A stretch of 64,000 nt of DNA. Source: Halalkalibacter krulwichiae (GTDB lineage: Bacteria > Bacillota > Bacilli > Bacillales > Bacillaceae_D). The notes beneath the pieces were generated by a model. The model was not told the origin of the DNA and ran no database searches. It worked only from the letters and a program-made list of their open reading frames with translations. Positions 35,192-44,914 of the stretch are shown in pieces. Positions within the stretch are counted from its first letter, which is position 1. Each line of letters begins with the position of its first letter. A program made the position numbers and the translations under genes. The DNA is taken from positions 3,433,501 through 3,497,500 of the forward strand of contig NZ_CP020814.1 in NCBI RefSeq assembly GCF_002109385.1, in the 5' to 3' direction.

Positions 35192-35497
35192 ATGGTGAAG
35201 CGTTTTATAGCAGGATTAGGGATTGGATTAGCGGCAGGCTATTTACTAAGTCCAACGATTAGAAGCGAAAAGATTGCTCCTGAAAAAGCTTTAAAAGAAA
35301 TTAAAAAGACAGTTTCTCGCACCTATGCCATTTCTGGATCATGGATACATATGATCCCTGAAACAGTTGAATTAAACCAGATTTCTTATAACGTCTATCG
35401 CGGCGGTCTCTCTACAACAAATGAAGAAGGTACCACTCAATTTGAGTTTTTAGCAGATACTAAAACAGGTGCCTTGTTAGATTTAAAGGCTACCTAA
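35192..35497 (+). CDS. ytzB: small exported PepSY-domain protein (YtzB-like)
   Basis: A 101-residue protein with an N-terminal hydrophobic segment (IAGLGIGLAAGYLL) and a single PepSY domain (APEKALKEIKKTV, then YNVYRGGLSTTNEEGTTQFE). The family is suspected to bind or inhibit proteases; function here is unknown. GGGAGATG precedes the ATG. Confidence 0.82.
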   Translation: MVKRFIAGLGIGLAAGYLLSPTIRSEKIAPEKALKEIKKTVSRTYAISGSWIHMIPETVELNQISYNVYRGGLSTTNEEGTTQFEFLADTKTGALLDLKAT

Positions 35498-35509
35498 TAA
35501 AACACCACT

Positions 35510-35574
35510 GACAGTTGGCAGTAGGTCTGCTTATCGATAAATCGATAGACCAGACCTTTTACCAGCTAACTGTC
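35510..35574. repeat. nested inverted repeat between ytzB and ytnP
   Basis: Three arms nest: GACAGTT / AACTGTC outside, GGTCTG / CAGACC in the middle, TATCGAT / ATCGATA at the centre. There is no T run after it on either strand, though the two genes converge here. It may act as a structured 3' end. Confidence 0.55.
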
Positions 35575-35581
35575 CCTTCTT

Positions 35582-36433
35582 CTAATATTTGTATTGTTTT
35601 CTCTCTATTGCCTCGATTACTCCGCCTTCGTCGTTCCACTTTAAAGCACGGTATTTATAGTCATGATAAAATAAGAAAGTTGCTTGTTTCTCTTTAGCAA
35701 ACGTATGCCATTTCTCTTTTTCGGATATCGATACGATTGGATAATCATCATAGGCTAACACCCAAAGGACATTTCTATGTGCATGTGTAGGCATTAGATC
35801 CGCTAAATGAATAAACGTTTCTAGTTTATGTTCCAGAATAATAATAGAATGCCCTTCACTGTGGCCTCCAGTATGAACCATTCGAAGACCTGGAATCACT
35901 TCGAGTTGATCCTCAAATGTTTTAACTTGTTCATGAATCGCTAACCAATTCTTCTTCCAATATGTATTCTTAGATCGAATATTTGGATGTTGCATCTCAA
36001 GCCATTCTATTTTTGATGTATAAATAGCAGCATTTTTAAAAATAGATACATCTTTTCCATCTTGTTCTCGCACTAGTCCGCTGACATGGTCAAAGTGTAG
36101 ATGTGTCATCAAAACAATATCAATATCACTAGGTGTTAATCCTAAATTACTTAAACCTTGAAGTACGGAAGACTCTTCAACAATACCATAATTTCGTTTT
36201 TGTTTTTCATCAAAACGTTCGTTGCCAATCCCAGCTTCCACTAAGATACGGTATCCATCTTTTTCTATTAACATCGGATCCGTACGTAATTCGATTTGAT
36301 TATTTTCATTAGAAGGATACTTTTTACTCCATAATGGTTTTGGTACAACTCCAAACATTGCACCTCCATCCATATGTGTAACCCCTCCGTTTAGCCAAGT
36401 AATTGTAAGGCCATCTCTTTCCAATCGTTCCAT
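35582..36433 (-). CDS. ytnP: metallo-beta-lactamase fold hydrolase (YtnP-like, possible lactonase)
   Basis: A 283-residue metallo-hydrolase with the HxHxDH zinc motif in [14 protein letters not shown] and a second ligand set in [16 protein letters not shown]. subtilis YtnP is reported to degrade a Streptomyces signalling lactone, but substrate here is not shown by sequence. AAAGGAGCG precedes the ATG. Confidence 0.85.
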   Translation of the reverse strand: MERLERDGLTITWLNGGVTHMDGGAMFGVVPKPLWSKKYPSNENNQIELRTDPMLIEKDGYRILVEAGIGNERFDEKQKRNYGIVEESSVLQGLSNLGLTPSDIDIVLMTHLHFDHVSGLVREQDGKDVSIFKNAAIYTSKIEWLEMQHPNIRSKNTYWKKNWLAIHEQVKTFEDQLEVIPGLRMVHTGGHSEGHSIIILEHKLETFIHLADLMPTHAHRNVLWVLAYDDYPIVSISEKEKWHTFAKEKQATFLFYHDYKYRALKWNDEGGVIEAIERKQYKY

Positions 36434-36516
36434 TTATATCGCTCCTTTCAATCCTTCATTTCTTTCTTTTAAATCTTCTTCTACAACGCAGTATATTCCT
36501 GTTTATTTATTAACAA

Positions 36517-36554
36517 GAAAAGAGGCGATCTGAAAAGATTTTCAGATCACCTCT
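36517..36554 (-). terminator. terminator of trmB
   Basis: A 16-bp stem AGAGGCGATCTGAAAA with a 2-base loop and T run on the minus strand, just past the trmB stop. Confidence 0.8.
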
Positions 36555-36566
36555 ACTTGTATTTAT

Positions 36567-37211
36567 CTATTTTGATTTAAAGCTAGCCTCACAACGATAT
36601 ATTCTCATTCCTTTACGAGAGAACTTCTCTTCGTATTCCGTCATCACATTTCCTTCAATCTTACTTTTGTGTAAATCCAGACTGACATTATGCAACGACA
36701 TCCCATACCCTGATAAGCTCTCTAATGAGTACTCGAATAACCCTTGATTATCTGTTTTAAAATGGATTTCTCCCTTCTCATTCAGAATCTCCTCATATAG
36801 CTTTAAGAAACCTTTATACGTTAAACGCCTCTTTTCATGACGATTCTTTGGCCATGGATCAGTGAAGTTGATAAAAACACGATCAATTTCGCCTTCCTCA
36901 AAGAAGTCAAGAATTTCGGAAACATCTTCATTTAAAAATTTCAGGTTGTCTTGATTCGTTTCAATTGCTCTTTCAAGTGCAGTGATTAAGACACTGTCGT
37001 ACTTTTCAATCCCTATATAATTCACTTCAGGGTGAAGCTTGCTCATTCCAATTAAAAATTGTCCTTTCCCTGTTCCAACTTCGACATGAATTGGATTATT
37101 ATTATTAAATAATTTGTTCCATTTCCCCTTATGTTGACTTGGGTTTTGAATAATTATATGTGGATACTCATTCATTTTTTCCTTTGCACCCGGCTTATTA
37201 CGTAAACGCAC
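36567..37211 (-). CDS. trmB: tRNA (guanine-N7-)-methyltransferase
   Basis: Methylates guanine 46 of tRNA with S-adenosylmethionine. The 214-residue protein has the SAM motif [14 protein letters not shown], the TrmB signature [16 protein letters not shown], and [12 protein letters not shown]. Start is GTG after AGAGGTGG; the beginning [11 protein letters not shown] is a usual family start. Confidence 0.95.
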   Translation of the reverse strand: MRLRNKPGAKEKMNEYPHIIIQNPSQHKGKWNKLFNNNNPIHVEVGTGKGQFLIGMSKLHPEVNYIGIEKYDSVLITALERAIETNQDNLKFLNEDVSEILDFFEEGEIDRVFINFTDPWPKNRHEKRRLTYKGFLKLYEEILNEKGEIHFKTDNQGLFEYSLESLSGYGMSLHNVSLDLHKSKIEGNVMTEYEEKFSRKGMRIYRCEASFKSK

Positions 37212-37301
37212 AACGCCACCTCTTTTTCCTTTTTAGAATAGCTTTTACTTTTATAGAGCAAAATAACGCAGAGATATTTATTGAGAAGGAGTTGACCCCC
37301 T

Positions 37302-37553
37302 ATGCCAATCTCTAATACAGATAAATTGCATTTATTAAGAGACTTACTTCAAAATCAAGCTACTGAAAATTACATGACGACAGATGAAGCAGCACAAATT
37401 GAAAGGCTTGTATCATCTCTTGCAACAGATCCTTCCTTGCAACCTGTTGTTCAAGAAACGCTTGATCTTATCCAACAAAAACACCAATTAAATCATGAAC
37501 CGTTTGAACAGAATGATGTCGAGCAATGGCTCAATGCGTTATCTTTAGAATGA
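37302..37553 (+). CDS. ytzH: YtzH-like small protein
   Basis: An 83-residue acidic, mostly helical protein without a recognised domain; its place between trmB and ytmP agrees with B. subtilis ytzH. AAGGAG precedes the ATG. Function unknown. Confidence 0.8.
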   Translation: MPISNTDKLHLLRDLLQNQATENYMTTDEAAQIERLVSSLATDPSLQPVVQETLDLIQQKHQLNHEPFEQNDVEQWLNALSLE

Positions 37554-37624
37554 ATCGACGGTATTTTCCATTATTCCTCAGGAAATATCGATTTTATTTT
37601 CACGGAAATAACTCCCTCTCTTTT

Positions 37625-37667
37625 AGCGGCTGATTTGAAGGTTATCTTCTTCAAATTAGCCGCTTTT
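37625..37667 (+). terminator. terminator of ytzH
   Basis: AGCGGCTGATTTGAAG and CTTCAAATTAGCCGCT form a 16-bp stem followed by TTT. Confidence 0.75.
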
Positions 37668-37714
37668 CCGAGATTAAACAAATAAAAAGACCCACCCCAA
37701 CTCATTGGTGAGTC

Positions 37715-38518
37715 CTAATCATTTAGCAGACTTTGAATATACATTTTTAATTGCTCAACTTCTTCATATTGTTGTCTTCCGTAATGCCATAATAAAACAG
37801 ATATTGACTGTGAAACAACATACCAATGCATTCTTTCATGTAAAGAAGAGTCTAACTTAACCCCATATTGCTTTAACCAAGCTGCCCATTCATGTTCTGG
37901 AATGTAAGAGTAAAGCAATAGCCCTAAGTCAAGAGCCGGATCGGAGACCGTTGCACCGTCCCAATCAATTAAATAAAGTTGATCTTCTTCATCAAGCATC
38001 CAATTATTATGGTTAATATCACAATGACATACAACATAATGTTCATGTTTTACAACTTCTAATGCATCAAACAAATACTTCATTCCTGCTTCGATCGTTT
38101 CATCCTCGATATGAAACAGTTGTAGCTGTCTGCGGAGATTTTCAACAATCACGATCGGAGTTAAAGGCTCGTTCCCAATTCGCTTAAACATATCTAGTAA
38201 TTCACTTGACCCGTGAATCTTTGAGAGAAGCGCTGCAACTCGGCTCTCTTTCATTTCGTATGCCTTTAGTTCTCTTCCTTGAATTAACTTTTGCGCAGTC
38301 ACAACATCGCCATTTTCTAAACGCTTAGTCCAGAGTAGTTTGGGAACAATTCCTTCCGCTGAAAGGACAGCAAGAAAAGGTGACGAATTACGTTTTAAAA
38401 ATACAGTTTGTTCACCTTGTTGGGCTATATATGCTTCTCCTGTTGCACCACCTGCTGGATGCACCTTCCAGCCATCTCCTAAAAATTGTTCCACCCAATT
38501 CACCCTCAATTTCATCAT
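37715..38518 (-). CDS. ytmP: phosphotransferase family protein (YtmP, choline/aminoglycoside kinase-like)
   Basis: A 267-residue small-molecule kinase fold. It has the APH catalytic loop YVVCHCDINHNNWML and the metal-binding LYLIDWDGATVSDPALDL. The substrate is unknown. Two adjacent ATG codons start the frame after AGGGAAAG. Order trmB-ytzH-ytmP-amyX matches B. subtilis. Confidence 0.88.
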   Translation of the reverse strand: MMKLRVNWVEQFLGDGWKVHPAGGATGEAYIAQQGEQTVFLKRNSSPFLAVLSAEGIVPKLLWTKRLENGDVVTAQKLIQGRELKAYEMKESRVAALLSKIHGSSELLDMFKRIGNEPLTPIVIVENLRRQLQLFHIEDETIEAGMKYLFDALEVVKHEHYVVCHCDINHNNWMLDEEDQLYLIDWDGATVSDPALDLGLLLYSYIPEHEWAAWLKQYGVKLDSSLHERMHWYVVSQSISVLLWHYGRQQYEEVEQLKMYIQSLLND

Positions 38519-38604
38519 CTTTCCCTCACAAAATTTCGGGAAATCAAGAATAGTATACCTTATCTATAGACACTATGTCATTTTTAAACAATTCATACAG
38601 TCAT

Positions 38605-40743
38605 TTATGTCCGGACACAAACAAACGTAGAAAACGGAGAAACATGAGCACAGTCTCCCCCTATTTTGTCTAATGGTATCAGAGAAGCGACCTGATCGTC
38701 AATGACAACTTGAAATTCCTTACTTTTTGGAAGTGGAACTACCTGCTTTTCTTGACCGGCATTATGAATGACTACAATATCTTTCCAATCATCAATAGCA
38801 TCAAGATCCTTTAGATGGTAGGCGATACAGTGTGATTCTGCTTTTAATAATTGAAAGTGACTATTAATCAATGGATAGGAATTCATCCTGAAAGCAAAGT
38901 GCTGTCGGCGGAGCTGAATCAACGTTTGGATATATTGAACAGAATCGTTAAAATAAGCTCTTTGTTTCCAATCAAACACATTTATCCAATCTGGTGAATT
39001 ATAGCTATTTTCTACACCATGCTTCGTTCGAAAAAACTCTTGTCCCGCATGGATAAAAGGGATCCCTTGTGACAATAAGACGATTGCTGTGCCGAGTTGG
39101 TGTCTTTTTTGTAAGAGTGACGAGCGTTCTATAGGGTGAATGACTTTTAATTTATCCCACAACGTATGATTGTCATGAGCCTCAATATAATTGATGGCTT
39201 GCAAAGGTTTTCTAAACAAATCCTGACTACCTTTAATTCCATTTACAACCTCACTTAAATATGCATCATTCCCGCTTATATAACCTGGTTGCTTCACTTC
39301 AAAAGTTGATCCTTTTAATGCATCACGGAATCGGTCTTGGAAGAAACCAATTTTCTTTAATGATTTGGCTTGTTTCATAATGGCTCTTTTTTCACTGTTA
39401 TAAGCCGTTGGAAGATCCCACCCCTCTCCAAATAGCATGATATCTTGCTTTCTCTTCCGAACCATTTCTTCGATTTGTTTCATTGTTTCTAAGTCTAATA
39501 TCCCCATTAAATCAAAACGAAATCCATCGACTTGATATTCATCAAGCCAATAACAGATTGCATCAAGAATGATTTTTCTAGCCATTTTCCGTTCGCTGGC
39601 AAAGTCATTTCCGACACCTGTTCCATCACTAATTTCGTTTTCCTCTGTATAACGGAAAAAGTACCCAGGTACAATTAAATCTAGTGAAGACTCTTCCCAT
39701 ATATATACATGGTTGAAAACAACATCCATAATCACTCTTAATTGTTTTTCGTGTAATGAGGCTATCGCTTGCTTTAGTTCTCTATTGCGACTGTATGGGT
39801 CATAAGGGTCAAGAGCATAACTACCTTCGGGAACAAAAAAATGTGTCGTATCATAACCCCAGTTATAATTCTTCTTGCGGTCGCTTTCATCAATGCTGCC
39901 GAAATCTTGAACAGGCAAAATCTCTACATGGGTAATCCCTAATTGTTGCAGATAATCAACACCTGTTTTGAATTGATTTAGATCTTTTGTGTTCTGCTCA
40001 GTCAAAGCTTTATACTTTCCTTTTTCAACAATTCCATTGGTGTGGTCTATCGTAAAATCTCTTATATGTAACTCATATACAATACAATCATTTACAGAAC
40101 TTCTTTGTTTGAGTGTCGGCCACTCTTTTGGTTCTGTTTTCTTGTTATCTCCAATCATCGCTTTTTCACCATTAACACTTAGAAACCTTGCATAAGGATC
40201 CACTACTTTTCTCCATGTATGATTGACATATACCTCAAAATGATAGTAAATGTTTTCAAAGTCGCCTTGTAAGTTAATACGCCAAACTCCTTTTTCTCCA
40301 CGATCACATGGGTAGCTTTCTCCCTCTTCCTCACTCCAATGTTTGTATAAAATGAGATTAACCCTCGTTGCAGTTGGTGCCCACAAGGCCAAGGAGGTTT
40401 GCTCCCTTTGATACCTTGCACCTAAGTCATTGCCGTTGTAATAAAATAGCTGATCAAACTCTTTCGTTCTTACGACTTCTGTTATCGTAATGGAACAAGT
40501 CATTTCTTCATACATCACATAACTATCTTCACCAAAAATAAAAGGGTGCATTAGACGCAGTTCAATTTCTCTGTTTTGGACACGAATCACCGTTAAAGGG
40601 AATTCTCCCTTGCTATTAATCATCTTCCAACCATTTTTACTGATATTATAAGTGTTTTCTAAGAGGACACGGATCGTGTCAACGGTTACAAGCTCAACTG
40701 ATTTCATTCTACAATTGACAAACGGCTCCTTCTTTTGCTTCAA
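38605..40743 (-). CDS. amyX: type I pullulanase
   Basis: A debranching enzyme that hydrolyses alpha-1,6 bonds of pullulan and limit dextrins. The 712-residue GH13 protein has N-terminal carbohydrate-binding and isoamylase-like domains, the type I signature YNWGYDTTHFFVPEGSY, the nucleophile region DGFRFDLMGILD, the acid/base MLFGEGWD and EAHDNHTLWDKL. No signal peptide, so it is intracellular. Start is TTG at 40743 after AAAGGGGG. Glycogen or maltodextrin use is a likely role. Confidence 0.93.
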   Translation of the reverse strand: MKQKKEPFVNCRMKSVELVTVDTIRVLLENTYNISKNGWKMINSKGEFPLTVIRVQNREIELRLMHPFIFGEDSYVMYEEMTCSITITEVVRTKEFDQLFYYNGNDLGARYQREQTSLALWAPTATRVNLILYKHWSEEEGESYPCDRGEKGVWRINLQGDFENIYYHFEVYVNHTWRKVVDPYARFLSVNGEKAMIGDNKKTEPKEWPTLKQRSSVNDCIVYELHIRDFTIDHTNGIVEKGKYKALTEQNTKDLNQFKTGVDYLQQLGITHVEILPVQDFGSIDESDRKKNYNWGYDTTHFFVPEGSYALDPYDPYSRNRELKQAIASLHEKQLRVIMDVVFNHVYIWEESSLDLIVPGYFFRYTEENEISDGTGVGNDFASERKMARKIILDAICYWLDEYQVDGFRFDLMGILDLETMKQIEEMVRKRKQDIMLFGEGWDLPTAYNSEKRAIMKQAKSLKKIGFFQDRFRDALKGSTFEVKQPGYISGNDAYLSEVVNGIKGSQDLFRKPLQAINYIEAHDNHTLWDKLKVIHPIERSSLLQKRHQLGTAIVLLSQGIPFIHAGQEFFRTKHGVENSYNSPDWINVFDWKQRAYFNDSVQYIQTLIQLRRQHFAFRMNSYPLINSHFQLLKAESHCIAYHLKDLDAIDDWKDIVVIHNAGQEKQVVPLPKSKEFQVVIDDQVASLIPLDKIGGDCAHVSPFSTFVCVRT

Positions 40744-40885
40744 TGATGAAAGCCCCCTTTCTTTTTTTTAGCTATTATAGTAATAATACTACAGTATGAG
40801 CGAAAACAAAGAACCATTCATTCGCCATATCTTGCAGGTTAGCTTTTAACAAAGAAAGGTACTGATTGAATTTTGGAGGAAAAAC

Positions 40886-41752
40886 ATGAGTACTAACACT
40901 AACATTCGTGCCAGATTATTAATTTCGTGTCTTGACAGACCAGGAGTCGTTTCTGCTGTATCAACCTTTTTACATCAATATAAGGCAAACATTGTTCAAT
41001 CCGATCAATATTCTACAGATCCATCCGGTGGGATGTTCTTTATGAGAATTGAATTTGATTTATTTGAAGATGGTTATGATTTTGAAGAAGTGAAAAAAGC
41101 CTTTACTTCTGTTGCATCTTCTTTTGAAATGGATTGGAAAATGGATCTAGCCTCTCGTAGAAAGAGAATGGCGATTTTTGTTTCTAAAGAAGATCACTGT
41201 TTACTTGAACTATTATGGAAATGGAGAGCCGGTGAGCTAGCAGTCGACATTCCACTAGTTATTAGTAATCATCCTAATTTAAAAGAAGAAGTGGAATCTT
41301 ACGGAATTCCTTTTTATCATATTCCCGTAACGAAAGAAACAAAAGCTAATGCAGAAAGTGAAGCAATCACTAAGCTTCATGAGCATGATGTCGATTTTAT
41401 TGTGTTGGCTCGATACATGCAAATTTTATCGTCAGATTTTGTTGGGACTTTCCCGAAACGAATTATTAATATCCACCATTCGTTCTTACCAGCTTTTATT
41501 GGAGCAAATCCGTATGCAAAAGCATTTGAGCGTGGTGTGAAATTAATCGGTGCAACAGCTCACTATGTTACAGATGATTTGGATGAAGGTCCGATCATTG
41601 AGCAAGATATTTTACGCGTTAACCATCGCTACACAACTGAACAATTGAGAGTAGCTGGCCGGAATGTGGAGCGAATCGCTCTTTCAAGAGCTGTAACTTG
41701 GCACTCTAATGATCAAATTATCGTTCACGGTAATAAAACAGTCGTCTTCTAA
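40886..41752 (+). CDS. purU: formyltetrahydrofolate deformylase
   Basis: Hydrolyses 10-formyl-THF to formate and THF, balancing one-carbon and purine pools. The 288-residue protein has an N-terminal ACT domain (residues 9-90) and a formyltransferase-like domain with [25 protein letters not shown] and [20 protein letters not shown] precedes the ATG. This gene lies elsewhere in B. subtilis, so its presence here is a local difference. Confidence 0.92.
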   Translation: MSTNTNIRARLLISCLDRPGVVSAVSTFLHQYKANIVQSDQYSTDPSGGMFFMRIEFDLFEDGYDFEEVKKAFTSVASSFEMDWKMDLASRRKRMAIFVSKEDHCLLELLWKWRAGELAVDIPLVISNHPNLKEEVESYGIPFYHIPVTKETKANAESEAITKLHEHDVDFIVLARYMQILSSDFVGTFPKRIINIHHSFLPAFIGANPYAKAFERGVKLIGATAHYVTDDLDEGPIIEQDILRVNHRYTTEQLRVAGRNVERIALSRAVTWHSNDQIIVHGNKTVVF

Positions 41753-41821
41753 CTGGAGATTTTTCAAATTTAGGTTTCTCTATATGCCTCTTAAAGTAAA
41801 AACCATCCCCAATCATTGCTT

Positions 41822-41866
41822 AAGGGGTGTTCAAAAGGTCTGATTCAGACCTTCTGGACACCCCCT
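41822..41866. repeat. hairpin family member B between purU and the HicB-like gene
   Basis: GGGGTGTTCAAAAGGTC and GACCTTCTGGACACCCC form a long stem with a short loop. There is no T run on either strand. Related to the hairpins at 21.0, 45.9 and 57.5 kb. Confidence 0.75.
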
Positions 41867-42081
41867 TACATATTTTCTAGCTCACTATTTATGTATTGAA
41901 ATTCTCTAATCTCCATAGGAGCGTCTAGATAGATAATATGGGCTCCGTCTCTAATTTCTGGCAATTGCTGTTCTCCATGATATTGAATCCACAGTGTAAG
42001 AGCTTCGGACAAATCAGCTTTTGCTTCTTTTAACGTATCTCCAAAGCTTACACATCCATCCAGCTCCATCAATTCAATCAT
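41866..42081 (-). CDS. HicB-like antitoxin family protein, possibly truncated
   Basis: The 71-residue frame contains ELDGCVSFGDTLKEAKADLS, the HicB antitoxin core. It begins at MIELMELDGC, but the frame stays open upstream and reads RKVFNWRGGTEI, which resembles the usual HicB first strand, with no ATG, GTG or TTG start before it. A short ribosome-binding-like GGAG lies four bases before the ATG at 42081. No HicA partner is visible, so it may be a degenerate orphan. Confidence 0.6.
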   Translation of the reverse strand: MIELMELDGCVSFGDTLKEAKADLSEALTLWIQYHGEQQLPEIRDGAHIIYLDAPMEIREFQYINSELENM

Positions 42082-42247
42082 GATCTCCGTTCCGCCACGC
42101 CAGTTGAATACTTTCCTGACCCTCCATTTAAAATCATCTATCTGAAAACGACTTAACCTAGACTTATCGATACTTATTCCTCCTTCATGTACTTATCTGC
42201 CTTGGTTATTATATGAATTTTCATCATCCAATTCAAGTTCTTCTCCA

Positions 42248-43150
42248 TCATTCTTCTTCTACCTTCTCTCCTGAATCGGTAAAACAAGACTGAAGCAGCA
42301 AAGAAGTTACTTTCATTTGCTTACTTTTAATTGGAGACGGATGTTTTTTCAATTTGTTGGTCCACTCCTGAAAATTCCTTTTATCAATTAACTCAATTCT
42401 AGCACCCTGCATCTTATTATCAATAATACTTTTCGAACTTAGCACAATCCTCTTTACAGGAAAGACAACACCCTCTTCATCTAATATCGGTTTAATGATG
42501 CCTGACATTCTAGACAACGAGACGAGAGGGCTGATTCGTTTCTTACGAGTCTTATCAATATACTCTAACCAAAATCGATCTGAGCTAGCTTCAAACACAC
42601 TATGTTCTTGCCCTTTTAAAATGGTAATACAATTTACTTCTGTTGGGCTAATTAAAATGATATCTAGTTCAACAGGTGCCTTTTTTACAAAGAACACTGG
42701 TTTATACATTAGAAAATAATTATCTGGAATTTCCTGAGCAAAGAAGCGTAACCACTCATCTGTTTCATATTTTGGATCTAATAAAGATTCCCCAACTAAT
42801 GAAGAACTAGCCCACCTCAATTGCGAATGAAACAATTCATCTAAATACTCTTCTTTTACTTTTTCCAAAGTATTAGAAAGAAATGGGTCTTCAAAAACAT
42901 CAACTGCCTCAATCACCTTTTCTCTTTTTCTCCAATGCTTTAGCCGTGTAAGAAGACCTTTCTTTTTTGGGGCGTTATTGTCTATATTCAGCGAATCTTC
43001 TTTTTGAATAGCATCAAATTGCACTTGCTTCCACTCTGATTTTAAATAAAACCATCTCTCTTTTTTCATACGAGTAAATTGACTCGGATATCTGTTTAAA
43101 TCAAATTGGTAACGAGAGATATAATCTTCTAGTTTGATTAAATGTGCCAC
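42248..43150 (-). CDS. ytlQ: YtlQ-like protein of unknown function
   Basis: A 300-residue soluble protein. Residues 150-220 (PVELDIILISPTEVNCITIL) recall a nuclease-related NERD-like fold, which I assign weakly. Rich in Lys and Glu, no membrane segments. Start GTG after GGAGGG. Order amyX...ytlQ-ytlP matches B. subtilis. Confidence 0.65.
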   Translation of the reverse strand: MAHLIKLEDYISRYQFDLNRYPSQFTRMKKERWFYLKSEWKQVQFDAIQKEDSLNIDNNAPKKKGLLTRLKHWRKREKVIEAVDVFEDPFLSNTLEKVKEEYLDELFHSQLRWASSSLVGESLLDPKYETDEWLRFFAQEIPDNYFLMYKPVFFVKKAPVELDIILISPTEVNCITILKGQEHSVFEASSDRFWLEYIDKTRKKRISPLVSLSRMSGIIKPILDEEGVVFPVKRIVLSSKSIIDNKMQGARIELIDKRNFQEWTNKLKKHPSPIKSKQMKVTSLLLQSCFTDSGEKVEEE

Positions 43151-43197
43151 ACTCGTCCCTCCTAGGCCACTACAATGTTATGATCGTACCATGTTTA

Positions 43198-43878
43198 TCA
43201 TATAAAAAGATAGACGATCATCGGACCAATAAGTGAAACAATGACCGCACTTAATGTCATAGCGACAGAACTAGTAGCCCCTTCTTTTTCACTGGATTCT
43301 AGTGCTTTAGCGGTTCCAATTGCATGCGATGCACAGCCCGTTCCAATCCCTCTGCCGATTTCATCTTTCACCTTAATCCATTTATATATGTAAGGAGCCA
43401 TTACAACCCCTCCAATACCGGCAACCATTACGAGCACAGCAGCAAGTGGAGGAATTCCGCCCATTATTAGCGCGACATCCATTGCAACCGGTGTTGTAAC
43501 AGATTTAGGCACTAGGGAAAAGATAAATTCCTCTTGCACCCCAACTATTCTAGCAAGCATAAGGCCACTGATAATCCCAACGATAGCGCCTACACTAACA
43601 CTAATCACAATAGGAAAAAAATATTTTTTTAATAAGTCCAATTGACGGTAAAGCGGATAGGCTAAGGCTACTACAGCCGGACCTAACAATAACTCTAACC
43701 AACGTCCACCAATGTAATACGTCTCATATGGGATTTCCAATAGGAGCATAATTGTGATCAGGATGATCGTCCCTACTAATAATGGGAGCGTAAATGGGTA
43801 AGAGAAGCGACGATAAAATGCTCTCGAGCCAATGTATACAAGAACTGTAATTAGAATAGCGATAACACCAATTATCAT
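43198..43878 (-). CDS. lrgB: LrgB/CidB-family membrane protein
   Basis: A 226-residue membrane protein with about 6-7 hydrophobic segments and the family motifs SVTTPVAMDVA and ASHAIGTAKALE. The family works with the small holin-like LrgA/CidA in murein hydrolase control or metabolite efflux. The start overlaps the lrgA stop as ATGA. Confidence 0.88.
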   Translation of the reverse strand: MIIGVIAILITVLVYIGSRAFYRRFSYPFTLPLLVGTIILITIMLLLEIPYETYYIGGRWLELLLGPAVVALAYPLYRQLDLLKKYFFPIVISVSVGAIVGIISGLMLARIVGVQEEFIFSLVPKSVTTPVAMDVALIMGGIPPLAAVLVMVAGIGGVVMAPYIYKWIKVKDEIGRGIGTGCASHAIGTAKALESSEKEGATSSVAMTLSAVIVSLIGPMIVYLFI

Positions 43879-44245
43879 AACTTCTTCTCGACCTCTTTTC
43901 TTTTGATTAGCTTTTGACCTATTAAACTAGAAATCATCATAACCATGATTGTACTAATTAGAGTTATTAAGATTAATAGAATTCCGCTACCAGCAAACAC
44001 ATCTAAAAATTGAAGAATCCCTACAGTTACCGGTAAAAATAATAAAGGCATATGTTTCAAAAGCAAAGCTGATCCTTCTTCAATAAAACGAACAGGTAAC
44101 ACCTTAGACAACAACGCTAAAAACAAGAGTAGCATCCCAATGATACTACCTGGTATTGGAAGGTCCAACCATCTTTGGATTGCTACTCCACCCCATAAAA
44201 AATTGATAATATCACTACATGACAAATAATTGATGCAATTTTCAT
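43875..44245 (-). pseudogene. lrgA: LrgA/CidA-family holin-like protein, apparent one-base frameshift
   Basis: From ATG 44245 (GGAG seven bases upstream, overlapping the ytlP stop as ATGA) the minus strand reads MKIASIICHVVILSIFYGVE then stops. The next frame continues GVAIQRWLDLPIPGSIIGM to 43875. The join is at the A6 run 44197-44202 (T6 on the coding strand). One extra T restores SIFLWGGVAIQRW and a 123-residue protein, the normal length, with four membrane segments. An apparent start at 44258 in the downstream frame gives a poor N-terminus. Error, mutation or slippage are all possible. Confidence 0.82.
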
Positions 44246-44796
44246 TTTTCATCTCCACTCATCGGAAAGACATTGACTTCTTTATATTTTGGCTCCTCTG
44301 TTAACACGCTCTTATAAAGAATGACCTTGTCTACCTGCCATTTTTCACCTATCAACGTCTCATCAACTATCTTTGAATGATATGCATGGTCTCCAATCCA
44401 CTTTCGTGCAACTGTAATATGAGGAGAAAATGGTCTTTTTTCCAAGGAAAAACCTGCTTCCAAACAGAGATTATACACATCTTTTCTTAATGAGTGTAAC
44501 AAAGCTTGTTCCTTGACTCCAACCCAAAATATTCTAGGTTCCCTTTCTTTTCCAAAAGTTCCTAATGAAGAAAGTTCAAGAGTAAAACGATTCCAATTAG
44601 ACAGTAAATTCTTGCAGTTATGTTGAAGAAAATCGAGTTGCTCCTCGGTACATGCCCCTAAAAAAACTAACGTTAAATGAAGATCAGCCCAATGAACCCA
44701 GCGCTTAAAAGAAAGAACTTCCGATTGAACGGAACTCATGACTTGCTTTTTCAAAAGATCTGGTAAGGGGATCGCTAAGAAATAATGGAGTTGCAT
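44242..44796 (-). CDS. thpR: RNA 2',3'-cyclic phosphodiesterase (2'-5' RNA ligase family, YtlP)
   Basis: A 184-residue protein of the LigT family with the two HxTx motifs HLTLVFLG and HITVARKW that make up the active site. Enzymes of this family open 2',3'-cyclic phosphates. The stop overlaps lrgA as ATGA. Order ytlQ-lrgBA-ytlP differs from B. subtilis only by the inserted lrg genes. Confidence 0.88.
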   Translation of the reverse strand: MQLHYFLAIPLPDLLKKQVMSSVQSEVLSFKRWVHWADLHLTLVFLGACTEEQLDFLQHNCKNLLSNWNRFTLELSSLGTFGKEREPRIFWVGVKEQALLHSLRKDVYNLCLEAGFSLEKRPFSPHITVARKWIGDHAYHSKIVDETLIGEKWQVDKVILYKSVLTEEPKYKEVNVFPMSGDEK

Positions 44797-44914
44797 TTTT
44801 CACACCTGCCTTTGTCTTTTCTTGTATGTTGTACTATTCCTATAAGGTTTAGTCAATAGGATAGGTAGTATGTTAAAATAAGAACAAATTTAAAAATAGA
44901 GGAAGTGTACATAA

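Noticed and set aside
44245..44258. Start of the lrgA downstream frame at 44258 (MEMKNENCIN)
   Set aside because: It has no binding site of its own and gives a hydrophilic N-terminus foreign to the family; the ATGA-coupled start at 44245 is better.
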